Shown here: positions 7,536 to 17,903 of the stretch, piece after piece
How the letters are laid out: each line of letters opens with the position of its first letter
How positions within the stretch are numbered: the first letter of the stretch is position 1
From: Empedobacter brevis_A
GTDB lineage: Bacteria > Bacteroidota > Bacteroidia > Flavobacteriales > Weeksellaceae
Assembly: GCF_965118635.1 (NCBI RefSeq)
Contig: NZ_CBCPHV010000003.1
Coordinates: 124,001-188,000 of the forward strand
DNA length: 64,000 nucleotides
Direction: 5' to 3'
Notes under the pieces: model-generated
Told to the model about the DNA's origin: nothing
Seen by the model: the letters and a program-made list of their open reading frames with translations, nothing else
Database searches by the model: none
Program-made: the position numbers and the translations under genes

Positions 7536-9495
7536 AAATAATATTGTCATCAAAGGATGGGTGTTTGCCGGCGCGCTTGCGATCTGGGCAATATTTATTA
7601 TTGTTTTTATGTTTCGAATAAATATTGTAGAAGGAGTTGAATTAGAGCGTTTTGCGGAAAAAAACAACTTTAGGTTAGATACTGTTACAGCCGAGCGTGG
7701 AAATTTATACGCTTCGAACGGAGCTTTAATGGCTACAACTGTTACAAAACACAATGTTTATGTGGATTTAACAGTTATTAAAGATGAATTGTTTAAAACG
7801 GAAATGCACAATCTTGCCGATTCTTTAGGTAAGATGTTTACAAAATCTCCATCTTATTTTTACGATAAATTTTCTACAGAGCGTAAAAAGAAAAATCGTT
7901 ACATGATGTTGGTGAAAGATTTGGATTATGAGCAATATCAACGCATCAGAAAATTTCCAATCTTCAATAAAGGTCAAAACAAAGGTGGTTTTATTCATGA
8001 AACTGAATCAAAACGAGAATTAATTGTTCAAGATATTGGTATTCGTACAATTGGTTACGATGATCAACGTGGAAAAGTTGGATTAGAAGGTGCTTATTCT
8101 GATTTATTAAGCGGTATTGAAGGTCGTCGTTGGGAGCAATTTATGGGACGTGGAAAATGGAAACCAATGAAAAGTTGGGAGCAAGAACCTCAAGCAGGTT
8201 CATCTGTTTACACAACAATAGATGCGGATTTGCAAATGGTGGCTTATGATGCTTTATACAAACAACTTTCTGAGTTTGAAGCACAACATGGAAGTGTTGT
8301 CGTGATGGAAGTTCAGACAGGAAAAATACGCGCAATTGTTAATTTGTCTCGTAAAAAGGATGGTACATATATAGATGACTATAATTATGCTGTTGGAGAA
8401 GCTGCTGAGCCAGGATCTACTTTTAAAACAGTTTCCTTACTTGCTGCAATGGATGATGGGTTTATTAATAAAAATTCAACAGTAGAAACTGGAGGAGGAA
8501 GTTATAAATTTTATGGTCGTACAATTAATGATACGCATGGATACGGAACATTGACAGTAGATGGTGTTATGAAGAAATCTTCTAACATCGGAACAGCAAA
8601 AATTATCAATAAATATTATGGAGAAAACCCAAAAGCTTTCTTCAAAAAAATGGATAAGTGGCATATGACATCGCCTCTTGGAGTTGATATTCTTGGAGAA
8701 GGAAGTCCAATTATGCATCGTCCAGATAGTAAATCTTGGAGTAATATTACGTTACCTGTAATGGGATATGGATATGGATTGCAATTAACTCCAATTCAAA
8801 TCGTGACATTTTATAACGCAGTAGCAAATGATGGTAAAATGCTAAAACCATTATTCATGGATAAAATTACGCGTAAAGGTGAACCTGATAAAATATTCGA
8901 ACCAGTTGTTTTAGTTGATCAATTAACATCTTTGGAAAATGTAAAACAAATGCAAGAAATGCTTCGCGGAGCAGTCGAGCAAGGAACTGGACGTATTATT
9001 AGTAATAGTAATTATGATATTGCAGGAAAAACAGGAACTGCTCGTGTAGATTATTGGAAGCGTGAAGGGAAAGGAATGCAATATCGTGCTTCTTTTGCAG
9101 GATATTTTCCAGCAGAAAAGCCAAAGTATTCTTGTATCGTAGTAGTGCATAAACCAAATACAGCGAAAGGGTTTTATGGAGGGAGTGTAACTGCTCCAGT
9201 TTTCAAGAAAATTGCCGATTGGGTCTATTCAAAAACTCCAATACCTTTGCCTAGCGATTTAGTCAAAAAGAATGTTGTAAAAGAGTTTAAAAAAGGAGAT
9301 GAAATTAACGTAGGTAATTCTAAAAATATAGTGCCGAATGTAACTGGTCACACAGGACATAAAGCGATTTCTGTATTAGAAAATTTAGGATTAGATGTAC
9401 AATATTCAGGAGTTGGAAGAGTGAAAAATCAATCCATTCCTGCGGGAACAAGATTTAAGAAGGGTGAGACAATTTATTTAATGTTGGAAGGATGA
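7513..9495 (+). CDS. ftsI: Division-specific penicillin-binding protein (PBP3/FtsI transpeptidase)
   Basis: Class B PBP that cross-links septal peptidoglycan. 660 residues: a cytoplasmic tail, a membrane span at about 14-36, a pedestal domain with the ERGNLYASNG motif, and a transpeptidase domain with Ser302 in the STFK box, the SSN motif and the KTGTA box near residue 506. A C-terminal PASTA-like module (about 600-660, IVPNVTGH...GETIYLMLEG) is found in flavobacterial members but not in E. coli FtsI. The start overlaps ftsL and the stop overlaps murE by 4 bases (ATGA), indicating coupled translation. Confidence 0.95.
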   Translation: MTKSAKNKNNIVIKGWVFAGALAIWAIFIIVFMFRINIVEGVELERFAEKNNFRLDTVTAERGNLYASNGALMATTVTKHNVYVDLTVIKDELFKTEMHNLADSLGKMFTKSPSYFYDKFSTERKKKNRYMMLVKDLDYEQYQRIRKFPIFNKGQNKGGFIHETESKRELIVQDIGIRTIGYDDQRGKVGLEGAYSDLLSGIEGRRWEQFMGRGKWKPMKSWEQEPQAGSSVYTTIDADLQMVAYDALYKQLSEFEAQHGSVVVMEVQTGKIRAIVNLSRKKDGTYIDDYNYAVGEAAEPGSTFKTVSLLAAMDDGFINKNSTVETGGGSYKFYGRTINDTHGYGTLTVDGVMKKSSNIGTAKIINKYYGENPKAFFKKMDKWHMTSPLGVDILGEGSPIMHRPDSKSWSNITLPVMGYGYGLQLTPIQIVTFYNAVANDGKMLKPLFMDKITRKGEPDKIFEPVVLVDQLTSLENVKQMQEMLRGAVEQGTGRIISNSNYDIAGKTGTARVDYWKREGKGMQYRASFAGYFPAEKPKYSCIVVVHKPNTAKGFYGGSVTAPVFKKIADWVYSKTPIPLPSDLVKKNVVKEFKKGDEINVGNSKNIVPNVTGHTGHKAISVLENLGLDVQYSGVGRVKNQSIPAGTRFKKGETIYLMLEG

Positions 9496-10955
9496 GAAAT
9501 TTAGTTGATTTATTATATAAAGTTTCCATCTCAGAAACGATTGCTTCAACAAAAGTTGAAGTCAATAATATTCAATTTGATTCAAGAAAAGTATCAAAAG
9601 ATGATGTTTTCGTCGCTGTAAATGGAGTTACAGTTGATGGACATCAGTATATAGATAAAGCAATTAGTTTAGGTGCTAAAGCAATTATTTGCGAAGTTTT
9701 GCCAGAAAACTTAGTTGAAGGAATAACATATGTAAAAGTTGAAAATTCAACAATTGCATTAGGAATTTTAGCATCAAACTTTTATGGAAATCCAACAAAA
9801 GATTTAAAACTTGTTGGTGTTACAGGAACAAATGGAAAAACAACAACGACAACATTGTTGTACGAATTGTTTACAAAGTTAGGATATGCTTGCGCATTAG
9901 TTTCGACAATTAAAATTGTGATCGATGGTGAAGTGATTCCATCTACGCATACAACGCCAGATATTTTGACATTGAACAAAATGTTTCGCGAAGCTGTGGA
10001 TAGAGGATGCGAATTTGCTTTTATGGAAGTTTCTTCGCACGGAATTCATCAAAATAGAATTGCAGGTTTGCATTTCGAAGTTGCTGGATTTACAAATATC
10101 ACACACGATCATTTAGATTATCACAAAACGTTTGCAAATTATCTTGCAGCAAAAAAGAAATTCTTCGACGATTTACCAAAAACGTCAACAGCAATTTCAA
10201 ATGCAGATGATAAAAACGGAAAAGTGATGCTTCAGAATACAGTTGCAACAAAAAAATTGTATGCACTAAAAACTGATGCAGATTTTAAAGGGAAAATTAT
10301 TGAACATCAATTTGATGGAATGCAATTAGAATTCAACGGAAAAGAATTCTGGACTTCATTAATTGGTCAGTTCAATGCATATAATTTATTATTAGTTTTC
10401 GGTGTTGCTTCGGTTTTAGGACAAGATGAATTAGAAGTTTTAAAAGCTTTGAGCACACTTGGAAATGTTGATGGTCGTTTTCAAACATTCAAAACAGAAT
10501 CAGGAATTATTATAATCGTAGATTATGCACATACACCTGATGCGCTAGAAAATGTTTTAGAAACAATAGAAGGAATTCGTACCAAAAACGAAAAACTAAT
10601 AACAGTTGTAGGATGCGGTGGAGATCGTGATAAAACAAAACGTCCAGAAATGGCAGATATCGCGAGCGAAAAATCTAATCTTTCTATTTTTACATCAGAT
10701 AATCCAAGAACCGAAGATCCGGAAGAGATTCTTCGCGAAATGGAAGTTGGTGTGAAAGCGCAATTTTATAATCGCACCTTGAAAATTACCGATCGTAAAG
10801 AAGCTATAAAAACAGCCCTTAAAATGGCCGAACCTAAAGATATTATTTTGATTGCGGGAAAAGGTCATGAGACGTATCAAGAAATTAACGGAGTAAGAAC
10901 ACATTTTTCTGATGTAGAAGTTGCATCAGAATTAAGTAAAATATTGAACAAATAA
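9492..10955 (+). CDS. murE: UDP-MurNAc-tripeptide synthetase MurE (meso-diaminopimelate type)
   Basis: Adds the third amino acid to UDP-MurNAc-L-Ala-D-Glu in the cytoplasm. 487 residues with the ATP-binding TGTNGKTT at 111-118, the ligase motifs EVSSHGIHQNR and HLDYH, and the DNPR motif starting at Asp403. The DNPR sequence is the known specificity mark of meso-DAP-adding enzymes, so this organism probably makes DAP-type peptidoglycan. It overlaps ftsI by 4 bases; mraY starts 3 bases after its stop. Confidence 0.97.
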   Translation: MRNLVDLLYKVSISETIASTKVEVNNIQFDSRKVSKDDVFVAVNGVTVDGHQYIDKAISLGAKAIICEVLPENLVEGITYVKVENSTIALGILASNFYGNPTKDLKLVGVTGTNGKTTTTTLLYELFTKLGYACALVSTIKIVIDGEVIPSTHTTPDILTLNKMFREAVDRGCEFAFMEVSSHGIHQNRIAGLHFEVAGFTNITHDHLDYHKTFANYLAAKKKFFDDLPKTSTAISNADDKNGKVMLQNTVATKKLYALKTDADFKGKIIEHQFDGMQLEFNGKEFWTSLIGQFNAYNLLLVFGVASVLGQDELEVLKALSTLGNVDGRFQTFKTESGIIIIVDYAHTPDALENVLETIEGIRTKNEKLITVVGCGGDRDKTKRPEMADIASEKSNLSIFTSDNPRTEDPEEILREMEVGVKAQFYNRTLKITDRKEAIKTALKMAEPKDIILIAGKGHETYQEINGVRTHFSDVEVASELSKILNK

Positions 10956-10958
10956 AGA

Positions 10959-12200
10959 ATGTTATACTATTTATTTGATTATTTAGAAGGTATTCATTTT
11001 CCTGGAGCACGTATGTTTCAATACACGTCTTTCAGAGCGGGAATGGCAATTTTATTGGCAATGTTCATCAGTTTGTTTTACGGAAAACGAATCATTAGTT
11101 ATTTGCGTAAAGAACAAATGGGAGAAATTGTTCGAGATTTAGGTTTAAAAGGGCAAATCGAAAAAGCAGGAACGCCAACAATGGGTGGTTTAATCATCAT
11201 TCTAGCAACATTGATTCCGACTTTACTTTTTGCAAGATTAGACAATATTTATATTATCATTTTGTTGGTTTCAACAATTTGGTTAGGTGTAATTGGTTTT
11301 TTAGATGATTACATAAAAGTATTTAAAAAGAACAAAGAAGGTTTAAAGGGAAAATTTAAAATTTTAGGGCAAATAGGTCTTGGAATTGTTGTTGGATTAA
11401 TGCTTTATTTCAGTCCAACAGTTACCGTAAAACATCAAGAAAATAGAGTGAAAGCTTCTGTGGGAACAGAACAAACAGAATACAATCGACCAATTAAATT
11501 TGGTCCAGAAGAAAAAACGTTGGAAACAACAATGCCTTTCGTAAAAGGAAATGAATTTAACTATTCGGATATTTTATTTTGGATGGATGCGCAAGATCGA
11601 CCAACATGGGCAGTTGCTGCAATTTTCATTTTTGCCGTAATTTTTATCATTACAGCAGTTTCGAATGGAGCAAATTTAACAGATGGTATAGACGGTTTAG
11701 CAGCAGGTAGTTCAGCTGTAATTATGGCTGCTATAGCTATGTTTGTCTTCGTTTCGGGAAATATCATGTTTGCAGATTATCTGAATATCATGTTTATTCC
11801 TCGTTCAGAAGAAGTATTAATTTTCTGTGGAGCATTCCTTGGAGGTTTGATAGGGTTTATTTGGTATAATACCTATCCTGCACAAGTATTCATGGGAGAT
11901 ACAGGAAGTTTAACAATCGGAGGTGTTATTGCTGTTTTGGCAATTATCGTTCGTAAAGAATTATTACTGCCAATTTTATGTGGAATATTTTTCGCAGAAA
12001 GTTTATCAGTAATGTTACAAGTGTCCTATTTCAAATACACGAAAAAGAAATTTGGCGAAGGGAGAAGAATATTTTTAATGTCTCCTTTGCATCATCATTT
12101 TCAAAAATTAGGTTACCATGAAAGTAAAATCGTGGTACGTGCAATTATCATCGGAATCATTTTAGCGGTAATTAGTATCATTACCTTAAAGATTAGATAA
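10959..12200 (+). CDS. mraY: Phospho-MurNAc-pentapeptide transferase MraY
   Basis: Integral membrane enzyme that makes lipid I from UDP-MurNAc-pentapeptide and undecaprenyl phosphate. 413 residues with about ten membrane spans and the family signatures: GTPTMGG, FLDDYIKV, the NLTDGIDGLAAG motif, FMGDTGSL and MSPLHHHF. It is longer than the E. coli enzyme (360) because of an insert at about residues 150-200 after the fourth span, a feature of Bacteroidota MraY. It lies between murE and murD with gaps of 3 and 2 bases. Confidence 0.97.
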   Translation: MLYYLFDYLEGIHFPGARMFQYTSFRAGMAILLAMFISLFYGKRIISYLRKEQMGEIVRDLGLKGQIEKAGTPTMGGLIIILATLIPTLLFARLDNIYIIILLVSTIWLGVIGFLDDYIKVFKKNKEGLKGKFKILGQIGLGIVVGLMLYFSPTVTVKHQENRVKASVGTEQTEYNRPIKFGPEEKTLETTMPFVKGNEFNYSDILFWMDAQDRPTWAVAAIFIFAVIFIITAVSNGANLTDGIDGLAAGSSAVIMAAIAMFVFVSGNIMFADYLNIMFIPRSEEVLIFCGAFLGGLIGFIWYNTYPAQVFMGDTGSLTIGGVIAVLAIIVRKELLLPILCGIFFAESLSVMLQVSYFKYTKKKFGEGRRIFLMSPLHHHFQKLGYHESKIVVRAIIIGIILAVISIITLKIR

Positions 12201-12202
12201 AA

Positions 12203-13537
12203 ATGAAAAGATTAGTCGTTTTAGGAGGAGGAGAAAGTGGAGTAGGAACAGCTATTCTTGCGAAGAAAGAAAATTTTGATGTTTTTCTTTCGGACATGGG
12301 ACAAATAAAAGATAAGTATAAAAAACTTTTGGAGGAGTACGGAATTGCTTATGAAGAAGGTCAGCACACAGAAGAATTAATTCTGAATGCAGATGAAGTA
12401 ATGAAAAGTCCAGGTATTCCAAAAAAAGCAGCGCTAATTCAGAAATTAGAAGCGAAAGGAGTTTCAATTATTTCTGAAATTGAATTTGCATCTCGTTACA
12501 CAGATGCAAAAATTATTGCGATAACAGGATCTAATGGAAAAACAACAACAACAAGTTTAATGTTCCATATCCTGAAGCAAGCTGGATTAAATGTAGGATT
12601 AGGTGGTAACATCGGAAAAAGTTTTGCAAAATCAGTAGCTGAAGACAACTTCGATTATTATGTATTAGAAGTGAGTAGTTTTCAGTTAGATGATATCAAA
12701 ACAGATTTCAAACCATATGTTGCGATTTTATTAAACATCACACCAGATCATTTAGACCAATACAATTATCAATTTGATTTGTATGCAAAGTCTAAATTCA
12801 GAATTACTGAAAACCAAGATGAAAACGATTATTTTATCTACAATCTTGATGATCCAAAAACAATGGAGATGATAGATGATATTAATATTCGCGCTCATCG
12901 CAAACCGTTCACAATGATGGATGCAACAAATGAAGCATACGCAAATAATGAATTATTTCGTGTGAATGATTCGAATGGTGATTTTACAATGTTAGTGAAT
13001 GATTTAGGATTAATTGGTAAACACAATGTTTCTAATTCATTAGCAGCAGCTGTTGCTGCAAAGATTATTGATATCAATAATGAGGATTTAAAAAAGAGTT
13101 TATCAGATTTTAAATCTGTTGAACATCGTTTAGAGCCTGTTTTAACAATTGGCGGAATTGATTTTATCAACGATTCTAAAGCGACAAATGTAAATGCTAC
13201 ATATTTTGCTTTAGAGAGTATGAGAAAACCAGTCGTTTGGATTGTTGGAGGAACTGATAAAGGAAACGATTACAATGAAGTTTTACCTTTCGTGAAAAAG
13301 AAAGTAAAAGCAATTGTTTGTTTAGGTGCTGACAACACAAAACTTGTTGAATTTTTCAGTCCATACATCGATACAATTGTTGAAACAAATAATATGAAAG
13401 ATTGTGTTGCGCAATCATATAAATTAGCAACAAAAGGAGAAACCGTTCTTTTATCACCTGCTTGTGCAAGTTTTGACTTGTTCAATAGTTATGAAGATCG
13501 AGGAGATCAGTTTAAAGAAAACGTACGTAAATTATAA
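12203..13537 (+). CDS. murD: UDP-MurNAc-L-alanine:D-glutamate ligase MurD
   Basis: Adds D-glutamate to UDP-MurNAc-L-Ala. 444 residues: an N-terminal Rossmann UDP-binding domain with GGGESGVG at 8-15, the ATP-binding GSNGKTTT at 109-116, a central ligase domain with NITPDHLDQY, and the C-terminal domain ending SPACASFDLFNSYEDRGDQF, which is diagnostic of MurD. It follows mraY with a 2-base gap. Confidence 0.97.
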   Translation: MKRLVVLGGGESGVGTAILAKKENFDVFLSDMGQIKDKYKKLLEEYGIAYEEGQHTEELILNADEVMKSPGIPKKAALIQKLEAKGVSIISEIEFASRYTDAKIIAITGSNGKTTTTSLMFHILKQAGLNVGLGGNIGKSFAKSVAEDNFDYYVLEVSSFQLDDIKTDFKPYVAILLNITPDHLDQYNYQFDLYAKSKFRITENQDENDYFIYNLDDPKTMEMIDDINIRAHRKPFTMMDATNEAYANNELFRVNDSNGDFTMLVNDLGLIGKHNVSNSLAAAVAAKIIDINNEDLKKSLSDFKSVEHRLEPVLTIGGIDFINDSKATNVNATYFALESMRKPVVWIVGGTDKGNDYNEVLPFVKKKVKAIVCLGADNTKLVEFFSPYIDTIVETNNMKDCVAQSYKLATKGETVLLSPACASFDLFNSYEDRGDQFKENVRKL

Positions 13538-13552
13538 TAACAAAACCAACCA

Positions 13553-14752
13553 ATGTCTAACATCGTACAAAAATATTTTAAAGGCGATAAACCGCTTTGG
13601 GCTTTCATTTTATTGTTAGCACTATTTTCGTTCTTGCCAGTTTATTCAGCAAGTTCAAACTTGGTGTATACAGTAGGTTCGGGAACTATTTTTGGTCACT
13701 TAGCAAAACATGCTGGAATTTTATTAATTGGTTTATTTATCATTTATGGATTACAACGTGTCGATTACCGTTGGTTTGGTTTATTTGCTTTAACAGCGGT
13801 TGTTATACTTTCTGTAGTTTTAGCGATAACACTCGTTCAAGGGCAAACAATTGGTGGAGCAAATGCAGCACGATGGTTAACCATTCCCGGAACTGGTATT
13901 GGTATTCAGCCTTCTATGATTGCATCACAAGCATTACTTGTTTATATCGCACGTTATTTAACAAAAAACAGAGATAAAGAATATACATGGAAAAACACAG
14001 CAATTCCATTATTCTTACCAATTATTGTAATCGTAGGATTAATTTTTCCTTCTAATGGATCAACAGCATTGATGTTAGCTGGGATGTGTGGAATATTACT
14101 GATTATTGGTGGATTTCCATTCAAATATTTATTTACAATTGCTGGTGTTGGTTTGATACTTGGTGGAGGATTTGTATGGATGGCTTTATCTCGACCAGAC
14201 TTAGTTACAAATTCTCGTGTGCATACATGGATGTCGCGTATAGAGAAATTTAATGATGATTCTGGATTAGAAAGTTATCAAGTTTTACATGCAAAAGCAG
14301 CAATTGCAAGAGGATTAAATGAAATGGCTGGACCAGGAAAAAGTGTTTTCAAACAAACTTTACCTCAGTCATCTTCCGATTTTATTTTCGCAATTATTGT
14401 GGAAGAATACGGAGCAATTGGAGCAATTTTATTAATAGGAATTTTTCTTTTGATATTAATTCGAATTTGTATTATTGCATCAAAAATTCATACCGTTTTT
14501 GGTACATTACTTGTATTTGCAGTCGGCTTGCCGATTATTATACAAGCAATGGTAAACATGGCGGTAGCAGTTAATTTAATTCCAGTAACTGGTCAACCTT
14601 TACCAATGATTAGTTATGGAGGAACATCCATTTGGATGACATGTATTTCGTTCGGAATTATTTTGAGTGTAAGTACCCAAATAAAATCGAAAGAAGAATT
14701 AGAACAAGATAGAAAAGTATTAAGTGAAGAATACATCGAAGACATCGCCTAA
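13553..14752 (+). CDS. ftsW: Septal peptidoglycan glycosyltransferase FtsW (SEDS family)
   Basis: SEDS polymerase that extends glycan strands with its partner class B PBP (ftsI here). 399 residues with about ten membrane segments, the VYSASSNL start of the first periplasmic region, NGSTA, and the conserved C-terminal GQPLPMISYGGTS signature. It follows murD by 15 bases and its 3' end overlaps murG by 29 bases. The C-terminal cytoplasmic tail is acidic (EELEQDRKVLSEEYIEDIA). Confidence 0.96.
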   Translation: MSNIVQKYFKGDKPLWAFILLLALFSFLPVYSASSNLVYTVGSGTIFGHLAKHAGILLIGLFIIYGLQRVDYRWFGLFALTAVVILSVVLAITLVQGQTIGGANAARWLTIPGTGIGIQPSMIASQALLVYIARYLTKNRDKEYTWKNTAIPLFLPIIVIVGLIFPSNGSTALMLAGMCGILLIIGGFPFKYLFTIAGVGLILGGGFVWMALSRPDLVTNSRVHTWMSRIEKFNDDSGLESYQVLHAKAAIARGLNEMAGPGKSVFKQTLPQSSSDFIFAIIVEEYGAIGAILLIGIFLLILIRICIIASKIHTVFGTLLVFAVGLPIIIQAMVNMAVAVNLIPVTGQPLPMISYGGTSIWMTCISFGIILSVSTQIKSKEELEQDRKVLSEEYIEDIA

Positions 14753-15830
14753 AGTTTTAATAAGCGGCGGAGGAACAGGTGGACATATTTATCCAGCCAT
14801 TGCAATTGCAGACGAAATTAAAAGACGTTTGCCAAATGCACAAATTTTGTTCGTTGGAGCAGAAGGAAGAATGGAAATGGAAAAAGTGCCAAAAGTTGGT
14901 TATGCTATAAAAGGATTGCCAATTTCTGGATTTGATAGAAATAATATGAAAGCGAATTTAAAATTCCCTTTCAAATTGATAAAAAGTTTAAACCTTGCAA
15001 AAAGAATCTATAAAGATTTTCAACCAGATTTGGCAGTTGGTACAGGCGGTTATGCAAGTGGACCAATGTTGTGGGTAGCAGGAAGCAAAAATGTTCCGAT
15101 TTTATTACAAGAACAAAATTCGTTTCCAGGAATTACCAACAAAATTTTGAAAAATAAAGCAAGTGCTATTTGTACAGCTTACGAAGGAATTTCACAATTT
15201 CCATTAGAAAAAGTACATTATACTGGAAATCCAATTCGTGCCGAAATTTTTCAAAATTTACCTTCAAAAGCCGAAGCAATTTCAGCTTTTGGATTAGATC
15301 CAGAAAAACCAACCATTTTATCAGTTGGTGGTTCACAAGGATCAAGAGCAATGAATAACGCTTGGTTAGAAAACCTTGACGAATTTGTTGAAAGTGGCGT
15401 TCAGTTAATTTGGCAAACAGGAAAGTTAGATTATCAAAAAATCAAAAATTTGGTTGGTGATAAATATCCAACAATCCATGTAACCGAATTTATTTACAAC
15501 ATGAAAGATGCATATGCAGCTTCCGATATGATTGTTTCTCGTGCAGGAGCAATGGCAATTTCGGAATTGTGTATAGTAGGAAAAGCAACTATTTTATTGC
15601 CTTTACCAACAGCTTCCGAAGATCATCAAACTAAAAATGCTCAAGCATTGGTTGATAAGCAAGCTGCAATTATGGTAAAAGATGTAGATGCAAAACAAAA
15701 TTTAGTCAAAGAAGTAATTGCTTTGGCAAATAATGAAGAATTAAAAAATAAATTATCTCAAAACATTAAGCAATTAGGAAAACCGAACGCGACAAAAGAG
15801 ATTGTAGATATATTATTGAATTTATTATAA
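14724..15830 (+). CDS. murG: UDP-GlcNAc:lipid I GlcNAc transferase MurG (GTG start)
   Basis: Peripheral membrane GT-B glycosyltransferase making lipid II. 368 residues with the N-terminal glycine loop SGGGTGGHIYPA at about residues 14-25, GTGGYASGP, the second glycine motif VGGSQGSRAMN, and the donor-site SRAGAMAISEL. The start is a GTG inside ftsW, giving a 29-base overlap; no ATG is available upstream of the glycine loop, so the GTG is required. One base is shared with murC (TAATG). Confidence 0.96.
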   Translation: MKNTSKTSPKVLISGGGTGGHIYPAIAIADEIKRRLPNAQILFVGAEGRMEMEKVPKVGYAIKGLPISGFDRNNMKANLKFPFKLIKSLNLAKRIYKDFQPDLAVGTGGYASGPMLWVAGSKNVPILLQEQNSFPGITNKILKNKASAICTAYEGISQFPLEKVHYTGNPIRAEIFQNLPSKAEAISAFGLDPEKPTILSVGGSQGSRAMNNAWLENLDEFVESGVQLIWQTGKLDYQKIKNLVGDKYPTIHVTEFIYNMKDAYAASDMIVSRAGAMAISELCIVGKATILLPLPTASEDHQTKNAQALVDKQAAIMVKDVDAKQNLVKEVIALANNEELKNKLSQNIKQLGKPNATKEIVDILLNLL

Positions 15831-17170
15831 TGAATATTTTAGATAAAACATATTATTATTTCATCGGTGCAGGAGGAATCGGAATGAGTGCTTTGGAACG
15901 TTTCTTCAAATCAATCGGAAAAGAAGTTGTTGGGTATGACAGAACACAAACTGAACTAACGACTGAATTGATTGCTGAAGGAATTGATATTCATTTCGAA
16001 GATAACATCGAGTTAATTCCAGTAGGAGTAACTCCAGAAAATACATTGGTGATTTATACGCCAGCAGTACCAAAAGAAAATTCAGAACTTAATTATTTCT
16101 TAGTCAATGATTTTAAAGTAATGAAACGTTCTGAAGTATTAGGTGAAATTACGAAACATACATATAATATTGGAGTTGCTGGAACACACGGAAAAACAAC
16201 AACTTCATCTATTTTAGGACATATTTTAAAAGTTGCAAATGTAGAATGTACAGCTTTTTTAGGTGGAATAGCAGAGAATTACAATTCGAATATCATCCTA
16301 AATGGTTCTAAATATACAGTTGCAGAAGCTGATGAGTTTGATCGTTCTTTTCTACGTCTTTCTCCAAAATTAGCGATTATCACAAGTGATGATGCAGATC
16401 ATTTGGATATTTATGGAGAAAGAGATGAAGTAAAAAAATCATTTCAAGAGTTCGCATCAATTGTAGAAGACAAATTATTTGTTCACAAAGGTTTGCCTTT
16501 CGATAATGCATTTACTTACGGAGTAGATTTAGATGCAGATTATAATGCACACAATGTAAGAATTATTGATGGTTATTATGTTTTTGATGTAAAAATGCCA
16601 AATGGTTCATTGAAAGATGTTGGAATTTTATTGCCAGGACATCATAATATGGAAAATGCAATTGCAGCTTTAGCTGTTGCAGACTATATGGGAGTTCCAC
16701 ACGATAAAATAAAAGAAGCTTTATCTACTTTTATAGGAGTTAAAAGACGTTTTAATCGTTTCGAATCAAAAGGAAAGATTTACATCGATGATTATGCGCA
16801 TCATCCAACAGAATTAAATGCTGCAATTCGTTCAGTTAGAGAATTGTATCCGGGTAAAAAAGTTTTAGGTGTTTTTCAACCTCACTTATTTACACGTACA
16901 AGAGACTTTGCAGAAGAATTTGGACAAAGTTTATCGCAGTTAGATAGTTTAATTTTATTAGATATTTATCCTGCAAGAGAGTTGCCAATCGAAGGAATTA
17001 CTTCAAATTGGTTGCTAGAAAAGGTAAATTTAAATGAAAAAATAGTATCTTCATTAGAAGATAGTTTATCAAACATCAAAAAACAAGATTTTGATGTATT
17101 ATTGACTGTCGGAGCAGGAAATATTGACACAATTGTTAAACCAATAAAAGAGTGGTTAAGTGAAGCGTAA
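15830..17170 (+). CDS. murC: UDP-N-acetylmuramate:L-alanine ligase MurC
   Basis: First amino acid ligase of peptidoglycan precursor synthesis. 446 residues: GAGGIGMSALE at 13-23 for UDP binding, ATP-binding GTHGKTT at 118-124 (the His variant typical of MurC), EADEFDRSFL, DDYAHHPTE and FQPHLFTRT in the C-terminal domain. The start codon overlaps the murG stop by one base and its end overlaps ftsQ by 11 bases. There is no ddl, murB or murF in this cluster, as is usual for flavobacterial dcw. Confidence 0.97.
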   Translation: MNILDKTYYYFIGAGGIGMSALERFFKSIGKEVVGYDRTQTELTTELIAEGIDIHFEDNIELIPVGVTPENTLVIYTPAVPKENSELNYFLVNDFKVMKRSEVLGEITKHTYNIGVAGTHGKTTTSSILGHILKVANVECTAFLGGIAENYNSNIILNGSKYTVAEADEFDRSFLRLSPKLAIITSDDADHLDIYGERDEVKKSFQEFASIVEDKLFVHKGLPFDNAFTYGVDLDADYNAHNVRIIDGYYVFDVKMPNGSLKDVGILLPGHHNMENAIAALAVADYMGVPHDKIKEALSTFIGVKRRFNRFESKGKIYIDDYAHHPTELNAAIRSVRELYPGKKVLGVFQPHLFTRTRDFAEEFGQSLSQLDSLILLDIYPARELPIEGITSNWLLEKVNLNEKIVSSLEDSLSNIKKQDFDVLLTVGAGNIDTIVKPIKEWLSEA

Positions 17171-17903
17171 ATTGAAAATCATAAAAGTGATTTTTGGGGT
17201 TGCCTTATTAATCGGATTGATTAGTTTTACGGTAATTAAGAATGCTTCACGTAAAGTGGAAAAAATTGACGTGGCATTTATTCAGCCAGTTGATAATTAT
17301 TTTATTAATGATGAATCGATAAGAAATATCATTAATAAAGGTGGAAAAGACATTCTGAAAAAATCTCTACGAGATGTGAATGTAAAAGAAATCGAACAAA
17401 AAGTAAGTGAGAGTCCTTTTGTGGATTCTGTACAAGTAAGTAAAGATATCAACGGACATTTACGACTTGACATAAAAGCAAACTCAGCAGTAGCAAGAAT
17501 AAAGACGCTGAAAGATGAATTTTATTTGACAACAAAAGGCGAAAAAATGCCTTTATCTAAATTAAATTCAGCGGACGTAATCTTAGTTTCTGGTGATGTA
17601 AAACCGAATGAATATGAAGATTTAAGTAAATTTGTACAAGCTTTGAAAGCAGACGATTTATTAAAAAATCACATCATTGCCATTCAAAAAGTAGGACAAC
17701 GTTCTTTTAATTTAATTGTAAACACAGGAAACTATTATATAGAATTAGGAACCTTAAACAACTTTGAACAAAAGTTGCACAATCTAAAATTATTCTATAA
17801 TCAATATATTGATTTTATAGGAACTGAAGATTATGCAAAACTGAGCTTGAAATTTGTAAACCAAGTTGTAGCAACCAAACGTATAAAAAATGGAAAACAA
17901 TAG
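17160..17903 (+). CDS. ftsQ: Cell division protein FtsQ (GTG start)
   Basis: Bitopic divisome protein linking early and late division proteins. 247 residues with a basic N-terminus (KRKLKIIK), one membrane span at about 8-27, a POTRA-like segment (residues about 35-110, with NVKEIEQKVSESPFVDSVQVSKD) and a beta domain. The start is a GTG within murC (11-base overlap); the basic N-terminus and immediate membrane span support it. It overlaps ftsA by 14 bases. Identity rests on topology, the POTRA pattern and position. Confidence 0.9.
   Translation: MKRKLKIIKVIFGVALLIGLISFTVIKNASRKVEKIDVAFIQPVDNYFINDESIRNIINKGGKDILKKSLRDVNVKEIEQKVSESPFVDSVQVSKDINGHLRLDIKANSAVARIKTLKDEFYLTTKGEKMPLSKLNSADVILVSGDVKPNEYEDLSKFVQALKADDLLKNHIIAIQKVGQRSFNLIVNTGNYYIELGTLNNFEQKLHNLKLFYNQYIDFIGTEDYAKLSLKFVNQVVATKRIKNGKQ

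Noticed and set aside
13597..13977. 126-aa frame overlapping ftsW in another frame
   Set aside because: ftsW is clearly real in this interval; the alternative frame is Trp/Cys/Ser-rich nonsense.
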